From positions 1 to 64,000 of the forward strand of contig NZ_KQ410740.1 in the NCBI RefSeq assembly GCF_001262505.1: DNA of 64,000 bases, in the 5' to 3' direction. Positions 10,294-18,808 of this stretch are shown piece by piece. Position numbers and translations under genes: made by a program. The notes beneath the pieces are model-generated. The model saw nothing but the letters and a program-made list of their open reading frames with translations, was not told the DNA's origin and ran no database searches. Source of the stretch: Shinella sp. SUS2 (GTDB lineage Bacteria; Pseudomonadota; Alphaproteobacteria; Rhizobiales; Rhizobiaceae). Every line of letters starts with the position of its first letter. The stretch's first letter is position 1.

Positions 10294-11872
10294 TCAGGGT
10301 TCTATAAGGTCTGAGGCCCTCTCACCGATCATGATCGATGTGGCATTGGTGTTGCCCGCAATGTGGCGCGGAAAGATCGAGGCATCGGCGACCCAGAGAT
10401 TGTCGGCGCCGCGGACCTTGAGGTCCGGCGTCAGCACCGCGCGCGCGTCGATGCCCATGCGGCAGGTGCCCACCGGATGCAGGAAGGGCACGGTCGATTT
10501 GCGGATATAGGCCTCGTCGGCCACCGCCCCCGCGCTCGGGTCCGGCACGTCGATCAGGTTCATCACCTGCGAACCGAAGGGCGCCGTCGAGGCGATCTTG
10601 CGCACCCAGGCAAGGCCGCGTTTCACGCCGTCGAAATCGTCCGGGTGGTCGAGCAGGCGCGGATAGATGGCCACCGGCGCCAGCGGGTCCTTCGAGCGAA
10701 GCTCCAGATGGCCCATGCTCTTGGGGTGGTTGATGTTGACCAGGATGGTGGTGAGCTTGCGGTTCGGAACCGTATAGCGGCCCTTCTTCTTCACCCAGCC
10801 GAAGGGGAAGAGGTGGAATTGCAGGTCCGGCTCTTCGAAGGACGGATCGGATTTCAGGAAGGCGAGCACCTGCGCGGTCGGCACGCTCATGAAGCCCTTG
10901 CGCCGGAAAACCCATTCGGCGAGCGTCTTCACGCCGTTGATCGGCGTCGCTAGGCTGTTGGCCGTCGTCACGTTCATCTCGGCCAGCACATAGAGGCCGG
11001 GATGTTCCATGAGGTTGCGCCCGACATCCGGGCTTTCGACGAGAGGCTCGATGCCGTGGCGCTTCAATTGCGCCGGATCGCCGATGCCGGACAGCATCAG
11101 GATCTGCGGCGAGTTGATAGAGCCGGCCGACAGCACGACGCCCTTGCGCGCCTTGAAGGTGACGCGCGTTCCGTCCTTGATCGCCCGGATGCCGACGGCG
11201 CGACGGCCTTCGAAGAGGATGGTCTCGACGATCGTGCCGTCGACGAAGGTGAGGTCCGGATTGCCGAGCTTCGGCTTGATGAAGGCCTCCCAGGCCGAGT
11301 GCCGCTTGCCCTCGCGCGTCGAGCCCTGGTTCCAGGCGACGCCCTCATGGGAGGCGCCGTTGAGGTCTGGGTTGAGCGGCACGCCGGCATTGACGAAACT
11401 GTCGAGGAAGGCCTCGGAGACCGGATGTTTCCAGCGCAGGGCCGAGGCCGCCGCGCAGCGCGTTGTCCTTGTCGTTGTCGGCCGTCTCCATCTTGCGGAA
11501 ATAGGGCAGCACCGAGTTCCAGCCCCAGCCCTTGTTGCCCATGGCTTCCCAGGCGTCGTAGTCCTTCGCCGCGCCGCGGATGAAGATCATGCCGTTGATG
11601 GCCGACGAGCCGCCGGGCACGCGGCCGCGCGGCCATTTTTCCACGAGGTTGTCGCGGGTTGGGTCCGGCTGGGTCTGGAAATCCCAGTCGTAGCGCTTGT
11701 TGCCGATCGTGTGCACGAGCGCGGCCGGAATGTGGGTAAGGTTCAGACGTTCCTTCTTGCCGGCCTCGACCAGCAGCACGGAATTCTTCTTTTCAAGAAG
11801 CCGGGCGGTCAGCGGGCAACCGGCGCTGCCCGATCCCACCACGATATAATCAAATTCTTTCAAGGCACTCAT
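10294..11872 (-). pseudogene. GMC-family oxidoreductase (choline/alcohol dehydrogenase type), frameshifted
   Basis: Two overlapping minus-strand frames together make one GMC flavoprotein of about 526 residues. The N-terminal part (from ATG 11872) has the FAD site VVGSGSAGCPLTARL, LLVEAGKKE and the GMC signature RGRVPGGSSAINGMIFIRG. The C-terminal part has GVVLSAGSINSPQILMLSGIG and the C-terminal HPVGTCRMG and GNTNATSIMIGERA boxes. The frame changes near 11440, where GGLGP should continue as LRWKHPVSEAF. A two-base deletion or one-base insertion explains it. The gene follows the peptide-transport ATPase and precedes the aldehyde dehydrogenase. It may be a genuine pseudogene or a sequencing error. 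The rest of the gene is undamaged, which suggests a very recent event or an error. Confidence 0.85.
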
Positions 11873-11873
11873 T

Positions 11874-11905
11874 CGCTGTAGACCTCTGGCGCTGTAGACC
11901 TCTGG
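11874..11905. repeat. Tandem 16-bp duplication in the GMC 5' region
   Basis: The 16-bp unit cgctgtagacctctgg occurs twice in direct succession immediately before the GMC start codon (11872). On the coding (minus) strand each unit carries CCAGAGG, and the copy nearest the gene is placed about 10 bases before the ATG as a possible ribosome binding site. The duplication thus copies the putative translation signal. Confidence 0.8.
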
Positions 11906-11913
11906 ATTTTCCG

Positions 11914-13746
11914 TCACGCCGCTTCGACGATTTTCGCCAGGTGACAGGCGGCGAAGGCTTCCCCCGCGCGCGGTGTCAGCACCGGATCGATGGTTGCGCA
12001 TTTCTCGATCGCGAAGGGACAGCGCGTCCGGAAGCTGCATCCCGGCGGAATGTTGATCGGGTTCGGCGGCTCGCCTTCGAGAAGGTATTTTTCCGGGTCG
12101 TAGGGCCGCGCCTCGATCAACGGCACGGCGCTGAGAAGTGCGCGCGTATAGGGATGGCCGGGATTGAAGAAGGTCGTCTGGTTGTCGGAGAGCTCGACGA
12201 CGCGGCCGAGATACATCACCGCGACGCGGTTGCAGACGCGCCGCACCATGCCGAGATCATGCGAAATGTAGAGGAGCGTGATGCCGCGCTCGCGCTGCAA
12301 TTTCTCGAAGAGCGCCAGAAGCTTCGTCTGCTCCACCTGGTCGAGCGCCGACAGCGTCTCGTCGAGGATCAGCAGTTCCGGATCGAGCACCATGGCGCGC
12401 GCGATGTTCACGCGCTGGCGCTGGCCGGCACTGAGACCCACCGGCAGCTTGTCGTGCAGATCGAGCGACAGGCCGATTTCCTGCATGACCTGCTCGACCT
12501 TCGGGCGGATCGCGCTGCCCGCCATGCCGTGGATCCTCAAAGGTTCGGCGATCGTCCGGCCTATGGTGAAATGCGGCGGGATGGCGTTGAACGGGTCCTG
12601 CAGCAGAAGCTGGAAGCGCTTGCGCAGGTCGAGCTGGCCCTTGGCATTGAGCCGCGCGATATCCTTGCCCTTGAACAGGATCTGCCCGGTATTGGGCAAT
12701 TCGAGCAGGCTGAGCAGCCGCGAGAGCGAGGACTTGCCGCAGCCGGATTCGCCGACGATGCCGAGGCTGTCGCCCTTGTGCACATCGAAGGACACGCCGC
12801 GCACGGCATGCACATGCTGCTTGCCGAAGAGTTTCGTCGGGTCCTTGGTGCTGTAGACGCGGCTGATGTCGCGCACGGACAGCACCACCTCGCTGTCGGA
12901 AATCTTGTCGGCTATCGAGGCGCCGGTGTTGCGCGTGTCGGCCTCCCAGATTTTCGGCAGGTCCGAGATGAGGTTCGCCGTATAGGGATGTTTTGGCGCG
13001 CTGAGCAGGTCTTCGAAAGGCTGGTGCTCGACCACCTGGCCGGCGGACAGGACCAGCACCTCGTCGGCGATGTCGTGCAGGGTGCCGAGCGAGGACGAGA
13101 CGAAGAGGATCGCCGTGTTGAAATCGCGCTGGAGATCCTTCAGCAGGCGCAGGATCTGCGCCGCCACCGTCACGTCGAGCGGCTGGGTGATGTTGTCGGC
13201 CACCAGCAGATCCGGCTGGGTGACGAGCGCATCGACGATCATCACGCGCTGCATCATGCCGCCGGAGAACTGGAACGGGAATTCCTGGAAGCGCTGCGCC
13301 GCCGAGGGAATCCGCACCGCATCGAGCGTGCGCACGACCCGGCGCGCGGCGTCGGCGTTGCTGATGCCGGGTTCGACGGCTTTCAGCTTCTCCACGATCT
13401 GGTGGCCGATCGGGATGGTCGGGTCGAGCGCGCTGCCGGGATCGGAGCCGATATAGGCGATCTTGCGGCCGCGCAGCGCCTGCATCTGCCGCTGCGGCAG
13501 CGTGACGAGGTCTTCGCCGCGATAGAGGATCTTGCCGCCGGTAATTTCCAGCGGCCTGGCGACCCAGTTGATCAGTGCGCGCGACAGCACGGTCTTACCG
13601 GAGCCGCTTTCGCCGATGATGCCGAGCACGCGGTTTTCCTCGATGCTAAGGGAAACGTCCCGGAGCACCGGCCGCCTTGCGCCGGAGCCGAGAAGCAGAT
13701 CGACGGAGAGGCCCTGGACATCCAGGATTTTCGAGGACGTGTTCAT
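11914..13746 (-). CDS. Oligopeptide-type ABC transporter, fused double ATP-binding protein (DppD-DppF-like)
   Basis: A 610-residue protein with two ATPase domains. Domain 2 (about 285-610) is canonical: Walker A GESGCGKSS, Q-loop LLQDPF, signature GLSAGQRQR, Walker B LILDETLSALD and H-loop ISHDLG, plus the C-terminal cysteine-containing oligopeptide motif (PPGCSFRTRCPFA). Domain 1 (about 1-265) keeps Walker A GESGSGKT and signature FSGGMMQR. It has lost the Q-loop Gln (Ser101), the Walker B Glu (VADNITQPLD, Asn185) and the H-loop His (Ser218). The composite site using domain 1's Walker motifs should therefore be non-hydrolytic. The start at 13746 overlaps the DppC-like permease stop by four bases. 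Confidence 0.92.
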   Translation of the reverse strand: MNTSSKILDVQGLSVDLLLGSGARRPVLRDVSLSIEENRVLGIIGESGSGKTVLSRALINWVARPLEITGGKILYRGEDLVTLPQRQMQALRGRKIAYIGSDPGSALDPTIPIGHQIVEKLKAVEPGISNADAARRVVRTLDAVRIPSAAQRFQEFPFQFSGGMMQRVMIVDALVTQPDLLVADNITQPLDVTVAAQILRLLKDLQRDFNTAILFVSSSLGTLHDIADEVLVLSAGQVVEHQPFEDLLSAPKHPYTANLISDLPKIWEADTRNTGASIADKISDSEVVLSVRDISRVYSTKDPTKLFGKQHVHAVRGVSFDVHKGDSLGIVGESGCGKSSLSRLLSLLELPNTGQILFKGKDIARLNAKGQLDLRKRFQLLLQDPFNAIPPHFTIGRTIAEPLRIHGMAGSAIRPKVEQVMQEIGLSLDLHDKLPVGLSAGQRQRVNIARAMVLDPELLILDETLSALDQVEQTKLLALFEKLQRERGITLLYISHDLGMVRRVCNRVAVMYLGRVVELSDNQTTFFNPGHPYTRALLSAVPLIEARPYDPEKYLLEGEPPNPINIPPGCSFRTRCPFAIEKCATIDPVLTPRAGEAFAACHLAKIVEAA

Positions 13747-14657
13747 TCGACCCCCTGCAGAATCTTGTTGCGCGAACGTTCCAGTGCACCACCCATGAAA
13801 TTGATGCCGCACAGCGAGAGGGCCAGCAGCAGGCCGGGCACGGTGGTGATCCACCAGGCGTTCATGAGGTATTTCGTGCCATCGGCGATGATCGTGCCGA
13901 AGGTGGGCGTCGGCGGCTGCACGCCGATGCCGATGAAGCCGAGCGCGGCCTCGAAGATCATCATCTTCGCCACATCCAGCACGGCCACGAAGGCGATCGG
14001 CGGCAGGATGTTCGGCGCGATGTGCACGAGCAGGATCCGGAGGTCGGACGCGCCGAGGATCTTGGCCGCCCGCACATATTCCCGCCGCCGCTCGGACAGC
14101 GTGACGCTGCGGGCGACACGGGCATAGGCGGGCCAGCCGGCGAGGATGAAGACGAGGATGATGGTCAGCGGCGTCGGCCGCGTGACGCCGAGGATGGTGA
14201 TCGCCAGGATGACGACGGGGATCGACATCTGCGCATCGGTAAGCCGCATCAGCACCAGCCCGACCCATCCGCCGACATAACCGGCGATCATGCCGATCGC
14301 CGAGCCGACGATGAACATGCCGATGACGCTGACGACGCCGATGAACAGCGCGTTGCGCAGGCCGATCAGCGAGCGCGAGAACAGGTCGCGCCCGAGCTGG
14401 TCCGTGCCGAAGAGGTAGGGCATGTTCGCGCCGTCGAGAAGCCCGGGTTCGAGGAACTTCTTGCTGACGTTGAACTGCGTCGGCGACAGGTTGAGGAGAT
14501 AGGGGCCGATCACCGACAGGATGAGCAGCCCGAGCACGATGGCGAAGCCGATCTTGAAATCGGCGGTGCGCCATGCCTTTGCGAAGAGGCTGGTGCCGGG
14601 GCCGCGCTTTCTTGCGACGGCCGTTCCGGCGGGATCGATATCCGTTCCGATAGCCAT
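13743..14657 (-). CDS. Oligopeptide-type ABC transporter permease, DppC-like
   Basis: A 304-residue permease. A cytoplasmic N-terminus is followed by a first membrane segment (near residues 36-56), a periplasmic loop with the DppC-type FGTDQLGRD motif (near 92) and five further segments. The EAA-like loop REYVRAAKILGASDLRIL lies near residues 190-207. It is coupled to its neighbours by a one-base overlap (TGATG) upstream and a four-base overlap downstream. Confidence 0.93.
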   Translation of the reverse strand: MAIGTDIDPAGTAVARKRGPGTSLFAKAWRTADFKIGFAIVLGLLILSVIGPYLLNLSPTQFNVSKKFLEPGLLDGANMPYLFGTDQLGRDLFSRSLIGLRNALFIGVVSVIGMFIVGSAIGMIAGYVGGWVGLVLMRLTDAQMSIPVVILAITILGVTRPTPLTIILVFILAGWPAYARVARSVTLSERRREYVRAAKILGASDLRILLVHIAPNILPPIAFVAVLDVAKMMIFEAALGFIGIGVQPPTPTFGTIIADGTKYLMNAWWITTVPGLLLALSLCGINFMGGALERSRNKILQGVE

Positions 14658-15646
14658 CAGTACTGCAGCCTTCTGTCAATGGTGGTGGCGGCGAAGTCGA
14701 CGAGGATGTTGACGACGACGAGAACCACGCAGGCGAGGATGGAGATCGCCTGGATGATCGGGAAATCGCGCTGGAACACCGCGTTGATCATCAGGAGGCC
14801 CACGCCGGGGAAGTTGAACACGTATTCGATGAGGAACAGGCTGCCGAGCAGCACGCCGACGGCCTGGATGCCGAGCGTGTTGAGAAGCGGGATCAGCGAA
14901 TTGCGGAAGACGTGGAAGACGATCATGCGCGACCGTGACAGGCCACGGATCTGGCCGACCGAGACATAGGCCTCCATCAGGTTGCCGCTGACCGACACCG
15001 CGATCGAGCGGATGAAGACCGGCGCGAGTTCCACGGCCAGCACGATCGCCGGCAGGATGGCGTAGCTGAAGCCCTTGTAGCCGATGGCCGGCAGCCAGCC
15101 TGCCTTCGCCGAGACGAGGAAGATCAGCACCAGCGCCAGCCAGATATTGGGCAGCGAGACGAAGATCGAACTCAAATAGAGCGCGAAGCGATCCGGCCAC
15201 TTGCCCGACCGCAGCCCCGCATAGATGCCGATCGGCACCGCCAGCGCCAGCGCGAAGACGAAGGCAAGGCCGGCGAGCAGCAGGCTGTAGGGCACTGCCG
15301 TCGCGATGAGCCCGAGGACCGACGCCCGGTTGGCGGCGTTGAACGTATCGGCGGCGCGGGTGCCGCCGGTGCTGGCGCCCTGGGCGCTGCGCACGAACGA
15401 ACGCCCGAAATCGCCCTGGGCGATCTGCCCGACATAGCGGCCGAACTGCACGAGGACCGGGTCGCGCAGCCCCATTTCCTTGGCCGTCTGTTCTGCGACC
15501 GATGGCGACACCATCGGCCCCAGCATGATGCGCACGGGGTCTCCCGGCACCACCCTCAACAAGGTGAAGATGAGCAGTGCCACGAGGAGAACGATGATGA
15601 GACCCTGCGCTATTCTTCGCATGAAGAAATCGAGAGCAAAGAGCAT
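14657..15646 (-). CDS. Oligopeptide-type ABC transporter permease, DppB-like
   Basis: A 329-residue permease of the DppB/OppB class. An N-terminal transmembrane anchor (RRIAQGLIIVLLVALLIFTL) is followed by the family's VVPGDPVR motif, a periplasmic segment and five more membrane helices with the coupling loop AYVSVGQIRGLSRSRMI (near 224-240). The inserted region around residues 88-105 (SAQGASTGGTRAADTF) is a little longer than usual for DppB. It begins 98 bases after the receptor gene, behind the hairpin at 15713-15734. Confidence 0.93.
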   Translation of the reverse strand: MLFALDFFMRRIAQGLIIVLLVALLIFTLLRVVPGDPVRIMLGPMVSPSVAEQTAKEMGLRDPVLVQFGRYVGQIAQGDFGRSFVRSAQGASTGGTRAADTFNAANRASVLGLIATAVPYSLLLAGLAFVFALALAVPIGIYAGLRSGKWPDRFALYLSSIFVSLPNIWLALVLIFLVSAKAGWLPAIGYKGFSYAILPAIVLAVELAPVFIRSIAVSVSGNLMEAYVSVGQIRGLSRSRMIVFHVFRNSLIPLLNTLGIQAVGVLLGSLFLIEYVFNFPGVGLLMINAVFQRDFPIIQAISILACVVLVVVNILVDFAATTIDRRLQY

Positions 15647-15712
15647 GTAGGGTACCCCGCGATGCCGTTACAGTCTGCCGGCGGACCTTTTGTTTCTGCC
15701 GCATTATCCGAC

Positions 15713-15734
15713 GCCGAAGCGATGCCGCTTCGGC
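15713..15734 (-). other. Hairpin between receptor and permease genes
   Basis: A perfect 9-bp inverted repeat (gccgaagcg / cgcttcggc) with a 4-base loop lies 10 bases before the DppB-side of the 98-bp gap, with no T-run. Hairpins in this position usually protect the upstream receptor mRNA and lower permease expression. That role is inferred here. Confidence 0.55.
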
Positions 15735-15744
15735 TGGAAATACT

Positions 15745-17298
15745 TTAGATCAGGTCCGCCTTGCTGAGATCGATCGGACCGTTCGGGAAGTAATAGGCAC
15801 CCTGAAGGCCCTTCGCCGCGCCGTGGAAGTTGACGGCGGAAAACAGCGAGAAGCTCGGCGATTTCTGCGCCATCAGCGGGAAGACCTTTTCCTGAAGGAT
15901 CTTGAGGCGCTCTTCCGGCGTCGCGGCACCCCGCTCCTCGTCGAGCACGGCGTCGATCTCCGGATCGTTGACGCCGGTGATGAGCGCCGCCTTCGAATGC
16001 CAGTTCGGGCGCAGCACCAGGTCGGGCTCCGGCGAACCGGTCATCCAGCCCACGTCGCACATATGGCCCTGGCCCTGGCCATCGGCGGCGCGGTAGATCG
16101 CCTGTTCCCAGGCGGCCGGCTCCAGCACGGTCAGCTGCACGTTGAAGCCCTGCTCGGCCATCATGGCGGTGATGATCTCGCCATATTCCTTGGTCTTCGG
16201 GTAGAAGCCGATCGAGGTAATGTATTCGAGCGGCGGCAGGCCCTCGCCGTTCGGGAAGCCGGCTTCCGCCAAAAGGCGCTGGCATTCCTCCGGGTCGTAT
16301 TTCGGATAGGTCTCGATATCCTTGAAGCCGAACTTCATCGGCGAGATGAAGCAGCTCGTCGCCGAGGCGGCGTCGCCCATCAGCATGAGGATCTGTTCGC
16401 GATCGATCGCATGGCAGGCGGCAAGCCGGATGCGCGGATCGTCGAAGGGCGCCTTGTTGCAGCGGAAATGCAGGTACTTGTTCTCGGTGGAGAGGCCGCG
16501 ATGCCCGACGACAGTGGCGTTGCCGGCGAGCGAGGCATATTGCTCCGGCTCCAGGCGCTCGGCGATTTGATATTCGCCGTTCATCAGGCCGAGCAGGCGG
16601 GTATTGGCATCCGGCACATAGGCATAGACGATCTGGTCGATTTTCGGCCGGCCGCCGTAATAGGCGTCATTGGCCGCCAGCGTGCTGCGATCGCCGACCG
16701 TCTCGACATATTTGAAGGCATTGGTGCCGTTCGGACGCTTCTGCAGGGTCGCGGGATCGGCAACGTCCTTGGCCGACAGGATCGGCAGGAAGCTGGAGAT
16801 GAACCAGAAGGCGGACGCGGGATAGCCATGTTTGGCGGTGCTGAGGCGCACGGTCAGGCGGTCCACGACCTCAACGTCGACGCGGCCCGGATAGAAGGAT
16901 GCGGCCGGCCGTTCCGGATTGGAGGCATATTCCATCGTCGCTTTGACGTCCTCGGCGCCGAAGTCCTTGCCGTCATGGAACTTCACGCCGTCGCGCAGCT
17001 TGAACTCCAGCGTGTTTGCGTCGATGAGCTGCCAGCTCACCGCGAGATCCGGCTCAAGCTCGGGGACCTTGCCCTCTTCCATCTGGCAGCGGGTCAGATG
17101 GCTGAATACGAACTTTTCGAAGTTGGACTGGCCAAGCGTGGTGTGCGATGTCGGGTCCCAGTTCCCGGTCACCGGCCCCATCGAGGCGAGGACCACGGTC
17201 TTCTTCGCCTGCGCTGCGGCAGGCCCCGCAATCGAGGCCAAGTTCGCAACTGCAACGACAGCACCTGTACTCGCAAGCAATTCGCGACGTGTAATCAT
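15745..17298 (-). CDS. Oligopeptide-type ABC transporter substrate-binding protein
   Basis: A 517-residue receptor of the DppA/OppA (SBP family 5) class. It starts with a twin-arginine-like signal (MITRRELLASTGAVVAVANL, cleavage after PAAAQA) and has family-5 stretches such as LTRCQMEEGKVPELEPDLAVSW, LRDGVKFHDGKDFGAEDVK and ACHAIDREQIL. The start at 17298 follows an AAGGGAA ribosome binding site. It is the first gene of the minus-strand operon with the permeases and fused ATPase. The accompanying oxidases and amidohydrolase suggest a solute other than plain peptides, for example an N-acylated or polyol-type compound. Confidence 0.93.
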   Translation of the reverse strand: MITRRELLASTGAVVAVANLASIAGPAAAQAKKTVVLASMGPVTGNWDPTSHTTLGQSNFEKFVFSHLTRCQMEEGKVPELEPDLAVSWQLIDANTLEFKLRDGVKFHDGKDFGAEDVKATMEYASNPERPAASFYPGRVDVEVVDRLTVRLSTAKHGYPASAFWFISSFLPILSAKDVADPATLQKRPNGTNAFKYVETVGDRSTLAANDAYYGGRPKIDQIVYAYVPDANTRLLGLMNGEYQIAERLEPEQYASLAGNATVVGHRGLSTENKYLHFRCNKAPFDDPRIRLAACHAIDREQILMLMGDAASATSCFISPMKFGFKDIETYPKYDPEECQRLLAEAGFPNGEGLPPLEYITSIGFYPKTKEYGEIITAMMAEQGFNVQLTVLEPAAWEQAIYRAADGQGQGHMCDVGWMTGSPEPDLVLRPNWHSKAALITGVNDPEIDAVLDEERGAATPEERLKILQEKVFPLMAQKSPSFSLFSAVNFHGAAKGLQGAYYFPNGPIDLSKADLI

Positions 17299-17650
17299 GG
17301 ATAGGTTCCCTTTATCGTTGATCTGCCGGAGGAGAACGGCGGCTTTCCCGACCACCGTCCCCTTCAATTGCAGCAACGTTAGCAGCAGCACGGCCCTCTC
17401 GGCTTGACACCACGTACGTCTTTTTTGTCGCAACGGCAGGATTGTAGCAACGGGCCGGCGCGCATGAGCAATCTATCCGTGCATCAAGCGAGCGCACTAC
17501 AATTGTCTCGCCGCCTTTTGTCACCGCACGCGGCAAAAGGCCTTGCGATTCGGCCGGGCACCGGCAATCATGATGAAAACATGACGAACAGGCCGCGCGA
17601 GGCGCCCGACGTCAAACCTCCCGAACTGCCAATGCGTCGAAGGGTTACGA
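17299..17650. other. Divergent intergenic region between peptide-type operon and araC-type regulator
   Basis: This 352-bp divergent gap must hold the promoters of the transport operon (leftward) and of the AraC regulator (rightward). I could not define convincing -35/-10 pairs or a repeated AraC operator by eye. No gene is seen in it. Confidence 0.5.
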
Positions 17651-18685
17651 ATGGAACGCGTTATCGATCTGTCATCGCGTATCGACTATGAGATGCTTTT
17701 CGATCGGAAAACGGCGCAAACTTACTATGGCGTCGAGCCCGAGCCGGCCGGACGCTACTATGACGACGACCGCGGAATGGTGGTGCGCACCCATGTCGAC
17801 GGCGGCCCATTCCGCCAGGACCTGATCCAGTTCGAGCCGGACGTGCTCGCCTTTGCCGGCTTCGGCAGCCCGTTTCCGCTGCCCAATGTGCGCCATCATG
17901 TGCAGACCGTCGGCGACGAGGACTGGATTCACTTCACCCTCTGTCTGGATTCCGCGATCTGCGAAAACGTGCTCGGTCAGGAAGTGGTCGAGCAGGAGCG
18001 CTACGAATGCACGATCACACGCTATCCGGCCAAATCGGTGATCGACCGCATGTCGCGGCTCGACGGGCAATACAAGATCGCCTGTCTCTGGTTCAAACCG
18101 AACGCCCTCTTGAGAATGCTCGAAACGACGGAATCGCGCATTCCTGATGAGCTGTTCTGGCTGAAGGCAGGCCGGGTGGACCGCGTCCATCATGCATCGA
18201 TACCGCTGACGACGCAGATGTATCACGCCGTTAACGACGTCCTGACGTGCAACTTTTCCGGCGGCGTGCGCCGGGCGTTCGTGCGCTCCAAATATCTGGA
18301 ACTGCTGTCAACGATCTATCAGTCGCTGGTCGACCAGGCCAATCAGAAACGATCGTTCTGCGGCGATGGCGACCATCGCAAGGTCGAGGCGGTGGCGAGC
18401 TACCTCACGTCGAACCCCGCCTCGAAGGATTCGCTTGCCGATATCGCGCGGCGCGTCGGCATGAACCGCACCAAGCTCGTCACCACCTTCAAGGAGGTCT
18501 ACGGCACCTCCGTCGAGGCCTATTGGCGCGACTGGCGCCTGCAGAAGGCGCGCGACCTGCTCGTCAACCGGCAGATGTCGGTGAGCGAGGTCGCCCAGCA
18601 GGTCGGCTATTCCGAAATCTCCGCCTTCACCCGCGCCTTCAGCAAACAGTTCGGCATCGCGCCGAAGAAATACCAGATGAAGTGA
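17651..18685 (+). CDS. AraC-family transcriptional regulator
   Basis: A 344-residue regulator. An N-terminal sensing region of about 230 residues has no recognisable cofactor motif. It is followed by the AraC double helix-turn-helix (about 245-344): DSLADIARRVGMNRTKLVTTFKEV, then VSEVAQQVGYSEISAFTRAFSKQFG and the closing PKKYQ. It is divergent from the oligopeptide-type operon at 17298 and is its probable activator. The inducer is unknown. Confidence 0.92.
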   Translation: MERVIDLSSRIDYEMLFDRKTAQTYYGVEPEPAGRYYDDDRGMVVRTHVDGGPFRQDLIQFEPDVLAFAGFGSPFPLPNVRHHVQTVGDEDWIHFTLCLDSAICENVLGQEVVEQERYECTITRYPAKSVIDRMSRLDGQYKIACLWFKPNALLRMLETTESRIPDELFWLKAGRVDRVHHASIPLTTQMYHAVNDVLTCNFSGGVRRAFVRSKYLELLSTIYQSLVDQANQKRSFCGDGDHRKVEAVASYLTSNPASKDSLADIARRVGMNRTKLVTTFKEVYGTSVEAYWRDWRLQKARDLLVNRQMSVSEVAQQVGYSEISAFTRAFSKQFGIAPKKYQMK

Positions 18686-18715
18686 GCTTTCCGGGCGCTA
18701 TGCCTTCGGCAAGGC

Positions 18716-18746
18716 CGGCGACCGACGATGATACAAGCGGTCGCCG
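18716..18746. terminator. Hairpin between convergent araC-type gene and pntB
   Basis: A perfect 9-bp stem (cggcgaccg / cggtcgccg) with a 13-base loop lies in the gap between two convergent genes. There is no strong T-run on either side, so it is a terminator-like hairpin rather than a textbook intrinsic terminator. Confidence 0.45.
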
Positions 18747-18808
18747 AACCATATAGGTTCCCAGCGAATGCAGACCTCCTCCTTCCGCTGGGCGTCCCCG
18801 TCCTTGTG

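Noticed and set aside
10294..12040. Two independent genes for the GMC halves
   Set aside because: The first lacks the C-terminal substrate domain and the second lacks the FAD site; together they give one normal-length family member.
11941..14127. 728-codon plus-strand frame opposite the fused ATPase
   Set aside because: It mirrors the well-supported double ATPase and has no motif or ribosome binding site.
13743..14679. In-frame extension of the fused ATPase up to 14679
   Set aside because: The stretch before 13746 overlaps the DppC-like permease completely. The protein begins properly at MNTSSK with a four-base overlap.
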